Part shown: one piece after another, positions 1-8,230 of the stretch
Position numbering within the stretch: the first letter of the stretch is position 1
Layout: each line of letters opens with the position of its first letter
Assembly (NCBI GenBank): GCA_021107455.1
Contig: JAIOSU010000332.1
Span: 1 to 36,356 of the forward strand
Origin: Clostridiales bacterium
GTDB taxonomy: Bacteria; Bacillota; Clostridia; Peptostreptococcales; Acidaminobacteraceae
Length of the DNA stretch: 36,356 nucleotides
Reading direction: 5' to 3'
Notes under the pieces: generated by a model
Databases searched by the model: none
What the model saw: the letters and a program-made list of their open reading frames with translations, nothing else
Told to the model about the DNA's origin: nothing
Program-made: the position numbers and the translations under genes

Positions 1-42
1 CTCTTTTTGGTCAATCAATACTTTTAAAATTTTGTTCTTCAT
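1..42 (-). CDS. birA: Start of a probable biotin protein ligase/repressor gene (cut by window edge)
   Basis: Only 14 codons are visible, reading MKNKILKVLIDQKE from an ATG at 42. A GAGGATG ribosome binding site lies at 51-57, eight bases upstream, so this is a real start. The short basic/hydrophobic beginning resembles the N-terminal winged-helix of BirA-type bifunctional biotin ligases. The position directly downstream of a biotin-dependent decarboxylase operon supports that reading, because BirA would attach biotin to the MmdC carrier. The product call is inference from 14 residues plus context; other winged-helix regulators start in a similar way. A terminator-like hairpin separates it from mmdB, so it may be transcribed mainly by read-through or from its own promoter in 43-100. 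Confidence 0.45.
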   Translation of the reverse strand, partial: MKNKILKVLIDQKE

Positions 43-100
43 ATGATTACCATCCTCGATAAATTCGATAACATTATAACATAATTATAAGATACATGAT

Positions 101-140
101 TAAAGAAACCCTAAATCACTATAGAAAATGTGATTTAGGG
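101..140 (-). terminator. Rho-independent terminator after mmdB
   Basis: An 11-bp perfect inverted repeat (CCCTAAATCAC, 130-140 against 109-119, ten-base loop) is followed on the minus strand by a modest T-rich run, TTTCTTTAA. It lies about 34 bases beyond the mmdB stop codon. The T-run is interrupted, so termination may be partial and allow some transcription into the downstream gene. Confidence 0.7.
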
Positions 141-173
141 TTTGGTAACTCATACATTTTAAATTTTTGAGCT

Positions 174-1331
174 CTAGAATCCACCAAACAATGAAAGCAA
201 TACCCCAGCTGAAACTGCGGAACCGATAACACCCGCAACGTTTGGACCCATGGCATGCATGAGCAAGAAGTTGCTTGGATCGGCTTTTTGACCGACAACT
301 TGTGAAACTCTGGCTGCCATTGGGACAGCAGAAACTCCTGCAGAACCAATCAGTGGATTTACTTTTTCTTTGACAAATACATTCATGAGTTTAGCAAGTA
401 ATACACCTGCTGCTGTTCCGATAGCAAATGCCACAACACCAAGCCCTACAATTGCAAGTGTCTCAACTTTGATGAAAGCTTCAGCTGAAGCTGTTGCTCC
501 AACTGTAACTCCAAGGAAAATTGTTACGATGTTCATCATAGCGTTTTGAGCGGTGTCGGTCAATCTGCCAACAACTCCTGATTCCTTGAAAAGATTACCT
601 AGCATCAACATACCTACAAGCGCTCCAGCTGGTGGAACAATCAGCGATACGATCAATGTACCCAAAATCGGGAATACTATCTTTTCAAGTTTAGAAACTG
701 GTCGAAGCTGCTTCATTTTTATCTGACGCTCTTCCTTGGTTGTCAGTAATTTCATGATTGGCGGTTGAATAACAGGTACAAGTGCCATATATGAATATGC
801 CGCTACTGCTATTGAACCCATGATATGTGGTGCAAGTTTTGATGATAGAAATATTGCAGTCGGACCATCCGCACCGCCGATGATGCCGATTGATGCAGCT
901 TCAGCAGGTGTAAACAATCCAGAGGCAATCGCTCCAAAGAATGTGACGAAAATACCAAACTGCGCAGCAGCACCTAGTAAAAGTGATTTAGGATTGGCGA
1001 TAAGTGGACCAAAATCCGTCATAGCTCCGACACCTAAAAAGATAAGAGGAGGAAATATCCCCAGTTTGTTACCTTGGTAAATATAGTAAAGTAGTCCGCC
1101 AACTTGGTCTAGATGGCCATCAGCTGCATAGACCGGTGGAGTCATGAGTCCTGCAACCGGCAAATTCGTTAGGAACATACCAAATGCTATTGGAACAAGC
1201 AATAATGGTTCAAAACCTTTGCGAATCGCCAAGTAGAGGAGTAAAAACGATACACCGATCATAATCAACTGTGGACCCGTCATATGATAAAATCCAGTGG
1301 ACATGTAAAAATCTTTAATTGTTTGAAGCAT
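174..1331 (-). CDS. mmdB: Sodium-pumping methylmalonyl-CoA decarboxylase, beta subunit (membrane channel)
   Basis: This 385-residue polytopic membrane protein belongs to the OadB/GcdB/MmdB family. It takes the carboxyl group from carboxybiotin, releases CO2 and uses the energy to export Na+. The family signature [14 protein letters not shown] is visible in the middle of the protein, within a series of hydrophobic Gly/Ala-rich helices, and length is normal for the family. The ATG at 1331 has an AAAGGAG site eight bases upstream. It is the last subunit gene in the order A-D-C-B. On sequence alone the beta subunits of oxaloacetate, glutaconyl-CoA and methylmalonyl-CoA decarboxylases are hard to separate. 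The neighbouring mutase and epimerase genes assign it to methylmalonyl-CoA. Confidence 0.93.
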   Translation of the reverse strand: MLQTIKDFYMSTGFYHMTGPQLIMIGVSFLLLYLAIRKGFEPLLLVPIAFGMFLTNLPVAGLMTPPVYAADGHLDQVGGLLYYIYQGNKLGIFPPLIFLGVGAMTDFGPLIANPKSLLLGAAAQFGIFVTFFGAIASGLFTPAEAASIGIIGGADGPTAIFLSSKLAPHIMGSIAVAAYSYMALVPVIQPPIMKLLTTKEERQIKMKQLRPVSKLEKIVFPILGTLIVSLIVPPAGALVGMLMLGNLFKESGVVGRLTDTAQNAMMNIVTIFLGVTVGATASAEAFIKVETLAIVGLGVVAFAIGTAAGVLLAKLMNVFVKEKVNPLIGSAGVSAVPMAARVSQVVGQKADPSNFLLMHAMGPNVAGVIGSAVSAGVLLSLFGGF

Positions 1332-1365
1332 AGTGCATCTCCTTTCATAACCAGTAATGATCGGA

Positions 1366-1767
1366 TTATCCGATGACTACTAGAACGTCCCCTGAATTTA
1401 CTGATGCACCTTTATTTGTATTGATGGAAAGTACCTTGCCACCTGCCGGTGCCATGATTTCGTTTTCCATTTTCATGGCTTCAAGGATCAACAACACATC
1501 GCCTTGGCTTACTGTGTCGCCTACAGCAACTTTGATATCGAATATTGTTCCAGGCATTGGAGATACTACTTTTTCTCCACCTTCTGCCACTGGTGCACTT
1601 GGAGCTGGAGCTGCAGCTTTCGGAGCCGCTGCTGGTGCAGGTGCGCTAGATGCCGCTGGAGCTGCTGGTCTTGGAGCTGTTCTTTGTACTGGCGAAGCTA
1701 CACCGCCCACTTCTTCTACTTCAACTTCATATGCTTTTCCATTAACCGTTATATTAAACTTTTTCAT
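1366..1767 (-). CDS. mmdC: Methylmalonyl-CoA decarboxylase, biotin carrier (gamma) subunit
   Basis: This 133-residue protein carries carboxybiotin between the MmdA transferase and the MmdB channel. The N-terminus ([18 protein letters not shown]) is typical of these carriers. It is followed by a flexible Ala/Pro-rich linker of about 40 residues and a C-terminal biotinyl/lipoyl domain with the biotinylation motif EAMKMEN, where the Lys is the attachment site. I place the start at the ATG at 1767, nine bases after GGAGG. An in-frame ATG at 1776 directly abuts the GGAGG and is too close to serve. The Ala-Pro linker probably acts as a swinging arm. Confidence 0.93.
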   Translation of the reverse strand: MKKFNITVNGKAYEVEVEEVGGVASPVQRTAPRPAAPAASSAPAPAAAPKAAAPAPSAPVAEGGEKVVSPMPGTIFDIKVAVGDTVSQGDVLLILEAMKMENEIMAPAGGKVLSINTNKGASVNSGDVLVVIG

Positions 1768-1794
1768 TACACTCATCCTCCAATAATATTCGAA

Positions 1795-2205
1795 TTAAAA
1801 TCTAGAAGCCATGACTTCGTTTCTTCCGGTTTGACCCCATACAGGCGTGTTGTCCGAAACTCTGGTGATATTGCTTACAACAATATTATGCATTGATGTA
1901 TTGAGTGAAGCGGCAATCGCAGCTGTGATTACAGCAATGAGTTCAGATTGATCTTCTTCCTTTGGTGTTTCCACTAAAGGCTTTTCAGCCACAACAGGTT
2001 TTACTGTTTTGATTTCAGGCTTCTTGTTTGAATCCATAGCCATGATTATTTGTGACATCAAGGCTGTCAAAGCCCATATCAAAATCAGTGCGGTAAACGT
2101 AATGCCCATACCAAGAAGAATTACATACATTGTTGCTACAAGTTTGTCTCCCATCGGCATTTGAGCGAATGTTTCAGCATGTTTAAACTGTTCTAAAATT
2201 TCCAT
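1795..2205 (-). CDS. mmdD: Methylmalonyl-CoA decarboxylase, delta subunit (OadG family membrane anchor)
   Basis: This 136-residue OadG-family protein has one N-terminal transmembrane helix at about residues 22-50 (YVILLGMGITFTALILIWAL), a charged linker, and a C-terminal segment ending ITRVSDNTPVWGQTGRNEVM. In the well-studied decarboxylases this small subunit holds the soluble alpha subunit to the membrane complex through its C-terminal tail, and the conserved W...GR..M ending fits that role. The ATG at 2205 follows an AGAGGTGA site. It lies 19 bases after mmdA and 28 bases before mmdC, so the four subunits form one transcription unit. Confidence 0.85.
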   Translation of the reverse strand: MEILEQFKHAETFAQMPMGDKLVATMYVILLGMGITFTALILIWALTALMSQIIMAMDSNKKPEIKTVKPVVAEKPLVETPKEEDQSELIAVITAAIAASLNTSMHNIVVSNITRVSDNTPVWGQTGRNEVMASRF

Positions 2206-2223
2206 TTAGTCACCTCTTCCTAA

Positions 2224-3771
2224 CTACAGCGGTAGATTTCCGTGTTTTTTGGCAGGTCTTGTCTCACGTTTGGATGATAGCATATCAAATGCATCAATCA
2301 ATCTTGGACGTGTTGCCGCAGGTTCAATGACATCATCTACAAAACCACGTTCAGCCGCTTTGTAAGGTGTAGCAAATTCATCGGTGTATTCTTGAATCAA
2401 TCTAGCACGTGTCTCCACCGGATCCGCAGCGCTTTGAATCTCTCCTCTGAATACGATGTTTGCTGCGCCTTGTGGTCCCATGACTGCAATCTCAGCTGAT
2501 GGCCATGCCAAAACGAGATCTGCTCCAAGGTCTTTCGAGCACATTGCAAGATACGCTCCACCATATGCTTTTCTAACGATCAATGTCAATTTTGGTACAG
2601 TTGCTTCACTATAAGCATAAAGCATTTTAGCTCCGTGACGAATGATTCCGCCGTATTCTTGTTCCGTTCCAGGTAAGAAACCAGGGACGTCTACGATATT
2701 TAATAAAGGAATATTGAACGCATCACATGTTCTTATGAAACGTGCAGACTTATCAGAAGCATTAACGTCTAGACAACCTGCCAATACTTTTGGTTGGTTG
2801 GCTATGATACCGATTGTCTTTCCATTCAATCTGGCAAGACCCGTAATGATATTTTTTGCATAATAAGGTAGATATTCCATGAAATCACCACCGTCAACAA
2901 TTGCGCGAATCACATCGTGCATATCATATGGCTTGTTTGGATTATCCGGCATAATTGAATTGAGTGCTTCTTCAAGTGCATTGATATCATCTTCGCATGC
3001 ATACTCAGGAGCAGTCTCCATATTGTTGGATGGAAGGAAACCAAGTAATCTTCTAATATCTTCGATACATGCTTGGTCAGTTTCTGACATGAATTGGGAA
3101 ACACCACTTACCGAGTTGTGAGTCATTGCTCCACCTAATGCCTCCGCAGTCACTTCTTCACCAGTTACAGTCTTGATGACTTGAGGTCCTGTAATAAACA
3201 TTTGTGATGTTTTGTTCACCATGAAAACAAAGTCTGTAAGTGCTGGCGAATAAACTGCTCCACCTGCACAAGGTCCCATAATTGCGGTGATTTGTGGAAT
3301 TACACCAGATGCCATAGTGTTTTTGAAAAATATTTTTCCGTAACCGGATAATGCATCTACTGCTTCTTGGATTCTTGCTCCACCTGAATCATTGATTCCA
3401 ACTATTGGTGCACCCATTTTTAGTGCATTGTCCATTGCTTTGCAAATCTTGTTTGCATGCATTTCACCAAGCGATCCACCAACAACAGTAAAATCTTGTG
3501 AGTAAGCATAGACCAAACGGCCGTCAACTTTACCATAACCTGTTACAACACCCTCTGCAGGTGCTTCGACACTTTCCATTCCAAAATTGGTGCAACGATG
3601 TTTAACAAATGCATCCAATTCAACAAATGTTCCTTCATCAAAAAGTAAATCCAAACGTTCCCTTGCAGTCAATTTTCCACTATCATGTTGTTTAGCGATG
3701 CGTTTTTCACCACCACCTGCCAGGATTACTTCTTTCCTTCGTCTTAAATCATCCAACTTGTTTACAGACAT
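2224..3771 (-). CDS. mmdA: Methylmalonyl-CoA decarboxylase, alpha subunit (carboxyltransferase)
   Basis: This 515-residue acyl-CoA carboxyltransferase has two crotonase-like domains and belongs to the family of propionyl-CoA carboxylase beta and MmdA. It moves the carboxyl group from S-methylmalonyl-CoA to biotin on MmdC and releases propionyl-CoA. Visible landmarks are NDSGGARIQEAVDAL near residues 127-141 and GPCAGGAVYSPAL near 166-178, the two oxyanion-hole regions, plus the C-terminal-domain segments DVPGFLPGTEQE and GGAYLAMCSKDLGADL. The length is typical. The same fold serves biotin carboxylases, but no biotin carboxylase gene is nearby, while the membrane beta and delta subunits are, so a decarboxylase role is strongly favoured. 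Confidence 0.94.
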   Translation of the reverse strand: MSVNKLDDLRRRKEVILAGGGEKRIAKQHDSGKLTARERLDLLFDEGTFVELDAFVKHRCTNFGMESVEAPAEGVVTGYGKVDGRLVYAYSQDFTVVGGSLGEMHANKICKAMDNALKMGAPIVGINDSGGARIQEAVDALSGYGKIFFKNTMASGVIPQITAIMGPCAGGAVYSPALTDFVFMVNKTSQMFITGPQVIKTVTGEEVTAEALGGAMTHNSVSGVSQFMSETDQACIEDIRRLLGFLPSNNMETAPEYACEDDINALEEALNSIMPDNPNKPYDMHDVIRAIVDGGDFMEYLPYYAKNIITGLARLNGKTIGIIANQPKVLAGCLDVNASDKSARFIRTCDAFNIPLLNIVDVPGFLPGTEQEYGGIIRHGAKMLYAYSEATVPKLTLIVRKAYGGAYLAMCSKDLGADLVLAWPSAEIAVMGPQGAANIVFRGEIQSAADPVETRARLIQEYTDEFATPYKAAERGFVDDVIEPAATRPRLIDAFDMLSSKRETRPAKKHGNLPL

Positions 3772-3791
3772 TTTGTCCCTCCACCCTTTAT

Positions 3792-4199
3792 TTATTCAGA
3801 TCGTTCGCTTAATTCCACCAAAACCCTATTTGAGCTTTTCGGGTGAACAAATGCAATCTTTGCTCCACCGGCACCATATCTTGGTTTTTCATCGATCATC
3901 TTCATACCTTTTGAAAGCATATATTCAATAGCTTCTTCAATATTGTCCACTTTGAAAGCGATATGTTGAACGCCTTCGCCATTTTTCTCAATGAATTTAG
4001 CTATTGGTCCATCTTCAGATGTGGATTCAAGCAATTCGATCTCAGTATCACCAACCGGTAAAAAAGCGACACGGACCTTTTGTTCATCAACGACTTCAGT
4101 TCCCTGTAACTCGAGCCCGAGTATGTCCTGGTAAAATTTTATGGACTCATCCAAATTCTTTACTGCTATACCGATGTGATCGACTTTTAATGTTTTCAT
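3792..4199 (-). CDS. mce: Methylmalonyl-CoA epimerase
   Basis: This 135-residue vicinal-oxygen-chelate (glyoxalase-fold) protein converts R- to S-methylmalonyl-CoA. That step is needed because the mutase makes the R form and the decarboxylase uses the S form. Two beta-alpha-beta modules are visible, the first beginning [18 protein letters not shown] and the second around [13 protein letters not shown]. The His residues in these motifs and the Glu in VLVELSE are the expected metal ligands. The start ATG has a GGAGGG site seven bases upstream. It is the first gene of the decarboxylase block, 20 bases before mmdA, and has its own upstream promoter candidate. Confidence 0.94.
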   Translation of the reverse strand: MKTLKVDHIGIAVKNLDESIKFYQDILGLELQGTEVVDEQKVRVAFLPVGDTEIELLESTSEDGPIAKFIEKNGEGVQHIAFKVDNIEEAIEYMLSKGMKMIDEKPRYGAGGAKIAFVHPKSSNRVLVELSERSE

Positions 4200-4265
4200 T
4201 GATATCCCTCCGCTGTTTCCTTTACTATTCTAACAATTCTAAAAAATCAAGTAAACTAACTTATT

Positions 4266-4299
4266 AAACGATTATACGTTTTGACTTTTATTATTAAAG
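4266..4299 (-). promoter_or_regulatory. Candidate internal promoter upstream of mce, with inverted repeat over the -10
   Basis: A perfect TATAAT (4271-4276) lies 17 bases from a weak CTTTAA -35 (4294-4299) in the 132-base meaB-mce gap. The -10 is enclosed by an inverted repeat, AAACG...CGTTT (4266-4281). A second inverted repeat, GACTTT...AAAGTC (4283-4301), covers the -35 region. The 5' leader would be about 65 bases. This could let the decarboxylase genes be transcribed apart from the mutase genes. The repeats could be operator sites or AT-rich coincidence. Confidence 0.5.
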
Positions 4300-4331
4300 T
4301 CTTTTATTGACCTAATATATTTATTAAAAAC

Positions 4332-5279
4332 TTACACTTGAAGTGCCGATTTGACATCATCAAAAACGGCATCTACCGCTGAATATGGATCCATCTCGCG
4401 ATCTGCGACCCGTTTTGCATAATATTCGAGTTTCTCCTCTTTTTGCGATTTGTCCAGTATAGTATGTTCGATGCGTTCTTTGATTAACTCGACAACTTCA
4501 TTTTTCGCATTGTTGGCTCTTCTTTCATCGAATAATTCATTGTCAATCATATATGTCCGGTGCATGTGAATGGATTCCAACAGTTCATCAATCCCTTGAT
4601 TATCTACAGCTACCACCATTTTAACAGGAGGTCTCCATTTGACGTCCTTGTTGAAGTCGAGCATCATCTCAATTTCTCTGGCAGTTCTTTTTGCTCCATC
4701 CCTATCCGATTTGTTGACCGCGAACACATCTCCAATCTCCATTACTCCAGCTTTAATCGCTTGAATATCATCCCCTAAACCTGGAACCATAACCATAACA
4801 GTTGTATCACAGTTTTTAACAATATCTATTTCAGATTGACCGACACCGACAGTTTCAATAAATATATAGTCTGAACCCATGATGTCAAGTACTTTTATTG
4901 CCGCCGATGTCGCTTCTGAAATGCCACCCAAATGGCCTCTCGCTCCCATGCTTCTTATAAACACGCCGGAATCCATACTCAAATCGTTCATGCGAACCCT
5001 GTCACCGAGTATGGCTCCGCCTGTAAAGGGAGAGGTTGGGTCCACAGCAATTATGGAAACCGATTTATCTTGTTTTCTTAGTGCTTTGGCGAGTTTGTCA
5101 GTTAGTGTGCTTTTTCCTGCTCCAGGAGGTCCTGTAATTCCTATGACAAAAGCGTTTCCACTCTTGTGGTATAGTTTTTTCAGAATTTCAAGACCTTCAG
5201 GATCTTTGTTTTCAAGCAATGAGATCAGCCTTGCCGCAGCGCGTTTGTCTTTTCCGAGCAGTCTTTTCTCGATATCCAT
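4332..5279 (-). CDS. meaB: Methylmalonyl-CoA mutase-associated GTPase MeaB
   Basis: This 315-residue G3E-family GTPase is a chaperone that gates adenosylcobalamin delivery to methylmalonyl-CoA mutase and protects it from inactivation. Visible motifs are the P-loop GITGPPGAGKSTLTDKL (P-loop near residues 50-57), the switch region VDPTSPFTGGAILGDRVRM, the segment ETVGVGQSEIDI, and NKSD for guanine specificity. The C-terminal helical region (KEERIEH-type, after residue 260) fits the dimerisation arm of the family. It follows the small mutase subunit by 46 bases and has a GGGAGG site. The related ArgK name is sometimes used, but the mutase context decides for MeaB. Confidence 0.95.
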   Translation of the reverse strand: MDIEKRLLGKDKRAAARLISLLENKDPEGLEILKKLYHKSGNAFVIGITGPPGAGKSTLTDKLAKALRKQDKSVSIIAVDPTSPFTGGAILGDRVRMNDLSMDSGVFIRSMGARGHLGGISEATSAAIKVLDIMGSDYIFIETVGVGQSEIDIVKNCDTTVMVMVPGLGDDIQAIKAGVMEIGDVFAVNKSDRDGAKRTAREIEMMLDFNKDVKWRPPVKMVVAVDNQGIDELLESIHMHRTYMIDNELFDERRANNAKNEVVELIKERIEHTILDKSQKEEKLEYYAKRVADREMDPYSAVDAVFDDVKSALQV

Positions 5280-5325
5280 ATTGCCATCCTCCCAGGTTGA
5301 CCATGGGTGTTTAGGTCACTTTTTT

Positions 5326-5724
5326 CTATCTTTTAGCAACATTTTCTCTAATGTAGTCTATTGTAACTTGTGTAGGCGTTCCAGGTGTGAAAATTGCTTT
5401 GATTCCTTTTTCCTTTAATGCAGGGATATCATCCGTAGGGATTACTCCTCCACCAATTACTAGAATATCCTCTGCCTCTTCAGCTCTTAAAAGGTCTACA
5501 ACTCTTGGTAACAGTGTGTTGTGTGCGCCTGACAAGATGCTCATCGCAATACAATCCACATCTTCCTGAATCGCCGCATTGACAATTTGCTCAGGTGTTT
5601 GTCTAAGTCCTGTATATATTACTTCCATACCTGCGTCACGAAGCGCTCTAGCAATAACCTTTGCACCTCTGTCATGACCGTCAAGGCCCGGTTTAGCCAC
5701 TAAAACTCTAATTGGTCTGTCCAT
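5326..5724 (-). CDS. Methylmalonyl-CoA mutase, small cobalamin-binding subunit
   Basis: This 132-residue protein is a stand-alone B12-binding domain. The signature DGHDRG lies at residues 15-20, where His17 is the lower axial ligand of base-off cobalamin. The later GG motif ([19 protein letters not shown]) contacts the nucleotide tail. Together with the large subunit encoded immediately upstream it makes the split, two-gene form of the mutase, as opposed to one long polypeptide. The start ATG has AGGAGG six bases upstream. It is separated from the large-subunit gene by only 26 bases, so it should be co-translated at similar levels. Confidence 0.94.
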   Translation of the reverse strand: MDRPIRVLVAKPGLDGHDRGAKVIARALRDAGMEVIYTGLRQTPEQIVNAAIQEDVDCIAMSILSGAHNTLLPRVVDLLRAEEAEDILVIGGGVIPTDDIPALKEKGIKAIFTPGTPTQVTIDYIRENVAKR

Positions 5725-5750
5725 CTTTTCCTCCTCATATCCACTAAGAA

Positions 5751-7430
5751 CTATAAGTTAACCGTTTGTTGGTATTCTCCGAAGACTGCTCTCATGACAT
5801 CGCAAATTTCACCGAGTGTCGCGTAGGTCTTAACAGCGTCAAGTACATAAGGCATTACATTTTCAGAACCTTCACATGCTTTTTTGAGGGCTGACAATGT
5901 TTCTTCCACTTTTGTATTGTCTCTTTTCGCCTTAAGTTCAACCAATTTCTGTTTTTGCATTTCCCCAACTGCTGGATCTACACGAAGCAATCCTTTTGGA
6001 GCTTCCTCTTCGATTTGGAATTTGTTGACACCGACAACAATTAGCTCGTTATTTTCAATTTTCTTCTGATAATCATATGCCGCATCCATGATTTCTTGTT
6101 GGATGTATCCCGAGTCAATGGCTTTTGTAGCTCCACCGATATCATCGATCTTCTTGATATAAGCATATGCCTCATCTTCAATCTCTTTTGTTTTAGCTTC
6201 AATATAGTAGGAGCCTGCGAGTGGGTCGACTATGTCCGTCACACCACTTTCGTTGGCAACAATTTGTTGAGTCCTAAGTGCGATTCTGACTGAATCTTCA
6301 GTTGGAAGAGCCATTGCTTCATCTCTGGAGTTGGTATGCAAACTTTGAGTTCCACCAAGAACAGCTGCAAGAGTCTGGATGGCAACTCTTACGATGTTGT
6401 TATCCGGTTGTTGTGCTGTGAGTGTAGATCCACCAGTTTGAGTATGAAACTTGAGTTGCATGGATTTTGGATCTTTTGCGCCGAATCTGTCTTTCATGAT
6501 ACGCGCCCAAAGTCTTCTAGCTGCTCTATACTTAGAAACTTCTTCCAGCAAATCGTTGTGCGCGTTGAAGAAGAATGACAAACGAGGAGCGAATTCATCG
6601 ACATCAAGACCTGCTTTGATAGCCGCTTCCACATATGCAACACCATCCGCAAGTGTAAATCCGACTTCTTGAGCCGCTGTCGATCCCGCTTCTCTTATGT
6701 GGTAACCAGAAATGGAAATGGTGTTCCATTGTGGCACTTCTTTTGAACAATATGCGAATATATCTGTAATCAATCGCATGGAAGGCTCTGTTGGAAAAAT
6801 ATAAGTGCCTCTTGCGATGTATTCTTTAAGTATATCATTTTGAATGGTACCTCTGAGTTTTTCAGATGATGTACCTTGTTTCTCGGCAACTGCAATATAC
6901 ATAGCCAAAAGTACCGAAGCTGGTGCATTGATGGTCATTGACGTACTCACTTTGTCAAGAGGTATGCCATCGAACAAAATTTCCATGTCTGCCAAAGAGT
7001 CGATTGCAACGCCGACCTTTCCGACTTCTCCTTCTGATAATGGATGATCAGAGTCATAACCAATTTGTGTAGGTAAGTCAAATGCAACTGAAAGACCGCT
7101 TGATCCTTGCTCTACCAAAAATTTGTAGCGCTTGTTCGATTCTTCTGCAGTAGCGAATCCCGCATACATTCTCATTGTCCAAAACTGACCTCTGTACATG
7201 GTCGGCTGAACACCTCTAGTGTAAGGGTATTGACCTGGAAATCCTAAATCGTTTGCATAATCCATGTCTGCAATATCAACAGGTGTGTACAATCTATTCA
7301 CCACTGAACCCGATCCTGTAGTGAATTCTGTCTTTCTTTCCGGGCGTTTTTGCAATTTTTCTTGCGTTTTAGCATTTTCTTTATCTACAGCATCTTTAAG
7401 AATAGAAATCTGATCCTTGTTAAACATCAT
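5751..7430 (-). CDS. Methylmalonyl-CoA mutase, large catalytic subunit
   Basis: This 559-residue protein is the TIM-barrel, substrate-binding part of adenosylcobalamin-dependent methylmalonyl-CoA mutase. It interconverts succinyl-CoA and R-methylmalonyl-CoA. Landmarks include [20 protein letters not shown] near residue 88, which contains conserved Tyr/Arg substrate contacts, [14 protein letters not shown], and the [15 protein letters not shown] segment. The protein ends where the linker to the B12 domain would begin in one-gene mutases, and the B12 domain is encoded by the next gene. Two adjacent ATG codons follow a GGAGGAG site. Related isobutyryl-CoA or ethylmalonyl-CoA mutases share the fold. 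The epimerase and decarboxylase neighbours support methylmalonyl-CoA. Confidence 0.94.
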   Translation of the reverse strand: MMFNKDQISILKDAVDKENAKTQEKLQKRPERKTEFTTGSGSVVNRLYTPVDIADMDYANDLGFPGQYPYTRGVQPTMYRGQFWTMRMYAGFATAEESNKRYKFLVEQGSSGLSVAFDLPTQIGYDSDHPLSEGEVGKVGVAIDSLADMEILFDGIPLDKVSTSMTINAPASVLLAMYIAVAEKQGTSSEKLRGTIQNDILKEYIARGTYIFPTEPSMRLITDIFAYCSKEVPQWNTISISGYHIREAGSTAAQEVGFTLADGVAYVEAAIKAGLDVDEFAPRLSFFFNAHNDLLEEVSKYRAARRLWARIMKDRFGAKDPKSMQLKFHTQTGGSTLTAQQPDNNIVRVAIQTLAAVLGGTQSLHTNSRDEAMALPTEDSVRIALRTQQIVANESGVTDIVDPLAGSYYIEAKTKEIEDEAYAYIKKIDDIGGATKAIDSGYIQQEIMDAAYDYQKKIENNELIVVGVNKFQIEEEAPKGLLRVDPAVGEMQKQKLVELKAKRDNTKVEETLSALKKACEGSENVMPYVLDAVKTYATLGEICDVMRAVFGEYQQTVNL

Positions 7431-7471
7431 TAACTCCTCCTTTAATTATTGACCGCATAAGGCATTTTGCC

Positions 7472-7499
7472 TATATAAGAATATCACAAAATCAACCAA
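7472..7499 (-). promoter_or_regulatory. Weak promoter candidate for the mutase operon
   Basis: TTGGTT (7494-7499) and TATATA (7472-7477) are separated by 16 bases on the minus strand, with a 5' leader of about 35 bases before the large mutase subunit. Neither box is perfect. The gap lies behind an unrelated operon, so a promoter is expected somewhere in 7431-7600. I saw no cobalamin riboswitch there. Confidence 0.4.
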
Positions 7500-7516
7500 A
7501 TATCATTGTTTTTGTT

Positions 7517-7536
7517 AAAGTATAATTGTATACTTT
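7517..7536. promoter_or_regulatory. Operator-like palindrome upstream of the mutase operon
   Basis: Two perfect 8-base arms, AAAGTATA and TATACTTT, are separated by four bases. The site lies about 20 bases upstream of the candidate -35 box, a usual position for an activator site. The GTATAC-like core recalls GntR-family operators, but no regulator gene is adjacent. This is inferred from symmetry alone. Confidence 0.45.
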
Positions 7537-7560
7537 CATAACCATTTGGCATCAACTAAC

Positions 7561-7599
7561 AAAAAAAGACCAATAATTTTGTTGCAAGATTTCTTGCAA
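7561..7599 (-). terminator. Weak terminator candidate after the methyltransferase gene
   Basis: A 7-bp stem with a four-base loop (TTGCAAG/CTTGCAA, 7582-7599) lies about 23 bases past the stop codon. A seven-T run follows only after 14 further bases (7561-7567 on the minus strand). The distance between stem and T-run makes it atypical. Confidence 0.4.
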
Positions 7600-7621
7600 T
7601 ACCATCTTCAAGTCAAATCCA

Positions 7622-8215
7622 TCACTTTTTGATTAAAACAGCGTTAAGCCAATATTGATGTGGATGACTTTCTCTGGCATCTTGAGTTTTCCACAATGTT
7701 TCAACTTCAAAATCATTTTGTTTTCCCATTAGATCGGTAAATTTTAATTCATCAAAATCATTGAAGAAACGACCATGTCTCAATTTTTCATCGGTCCCAT
7801 ATTTGAATGACATATAAAGTGCTCCACCGGGTTTCAAGGCTTTATTGAATTTGGAAACAATTTCTATGATCTCTTCAGTGTGAAAATGTAAAAGAATAGC
7901 GCTCGCCCAGATGCCGTCAAATTCGTTTTCATACTTGATATTCATCACGTCGACTTGAAGCACTTCATTGTTGAGAAGTATTTTACCTCTATCGACCACT
8001 TCCTTCGCAAAATCAATTGAAACCACTTCATATTTTTGATCATTGAAATAATGGCTGTCCCGTCCGGATCCAAACCCGACATCCAAGATTTTATCACCAG
8101 GTTTGAGATGCTTCTCGAACACAGAATAAATACCGCCAAGGTCAATCCCAAAAGTATTTTTGTAAAGATCCATCGCATGGGTGTTATAATACTGCTTCAT
8201 CATTTGTTTAGACAT
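7622..8215 (-). CDS. Class I SAM-dependent methyltransferase of unknown target
   Basis: This 197-residue Rossmann-fold methyltransferase has the SAM-binding motif I ILDVGFGSGRD at about residues 43-53, an acidic motif II region (EVVSIDFAKE), and the motif near the end of the core domain, PGGALYMSFKYG. The substrate cannot be read from the sequence. I chose the ATG at 8215, with AAGGAG five bases upstream; an earlier in-frame codon at 8230 lacks a ribosome binding site and touches the preceding gene. It sits 15 bases after the fumarase beta gene and is the last gene of that operon. No membrane segment or signal peptide is seen. Confidence 0.8.
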   Translation of the reverse strand: MSKQMMKQYYNTHAMDLYKNTFGIDLGGIYSVFEKHLKPGDKILDVGFGSGRDSHYFNDQKYEVVSIDFAKEVVDRGKILLNNEVLQVDVMNIKYENEFDGIWASAILLHFHTEEIIEIVSKFNKALKPGGALYMSFKYGTDEKLRHGRFFNDFDELKFTDLMGKQNDFEVETLWKTQDARESHPHQYWLNAVLIKK

Positions 8216-8230
8216 GACATCTCCTTTCAA

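Noticed and set aside
4283-4314. Plus-strand terminator (GACTTT hairpin followed by TTTTATT)
   Set aside because: No plus-strand gene precedes it; the repeat is more likely part of the minus-strand promoter region or chance in AT-rich DNA.
4200-4331. BirA operator (TTGTTAAC-type inverted repeat) controlling the biotin-dependent genes
   Set aside because: A lone TTGTTA is present, but no matching GTTAACAA arm at the right distance was found here or upstream of the mutase genes.
4879-5418. 179-codon plus-strand frame across meaB and the small mutase subunit
   Set aside because: Antisense to the meaB P-loop and switch motifs, spans two real genes, and shows no protein-family features.
7431-7621. 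Cobalamin riboswitch upstream of the B12-dependent mutase
   Set aside because: The gap is under 200 bases, AT-rich, and contains no B12-box-like GC-rich conserved segment; only a palindrome and a weak promoter are visible.
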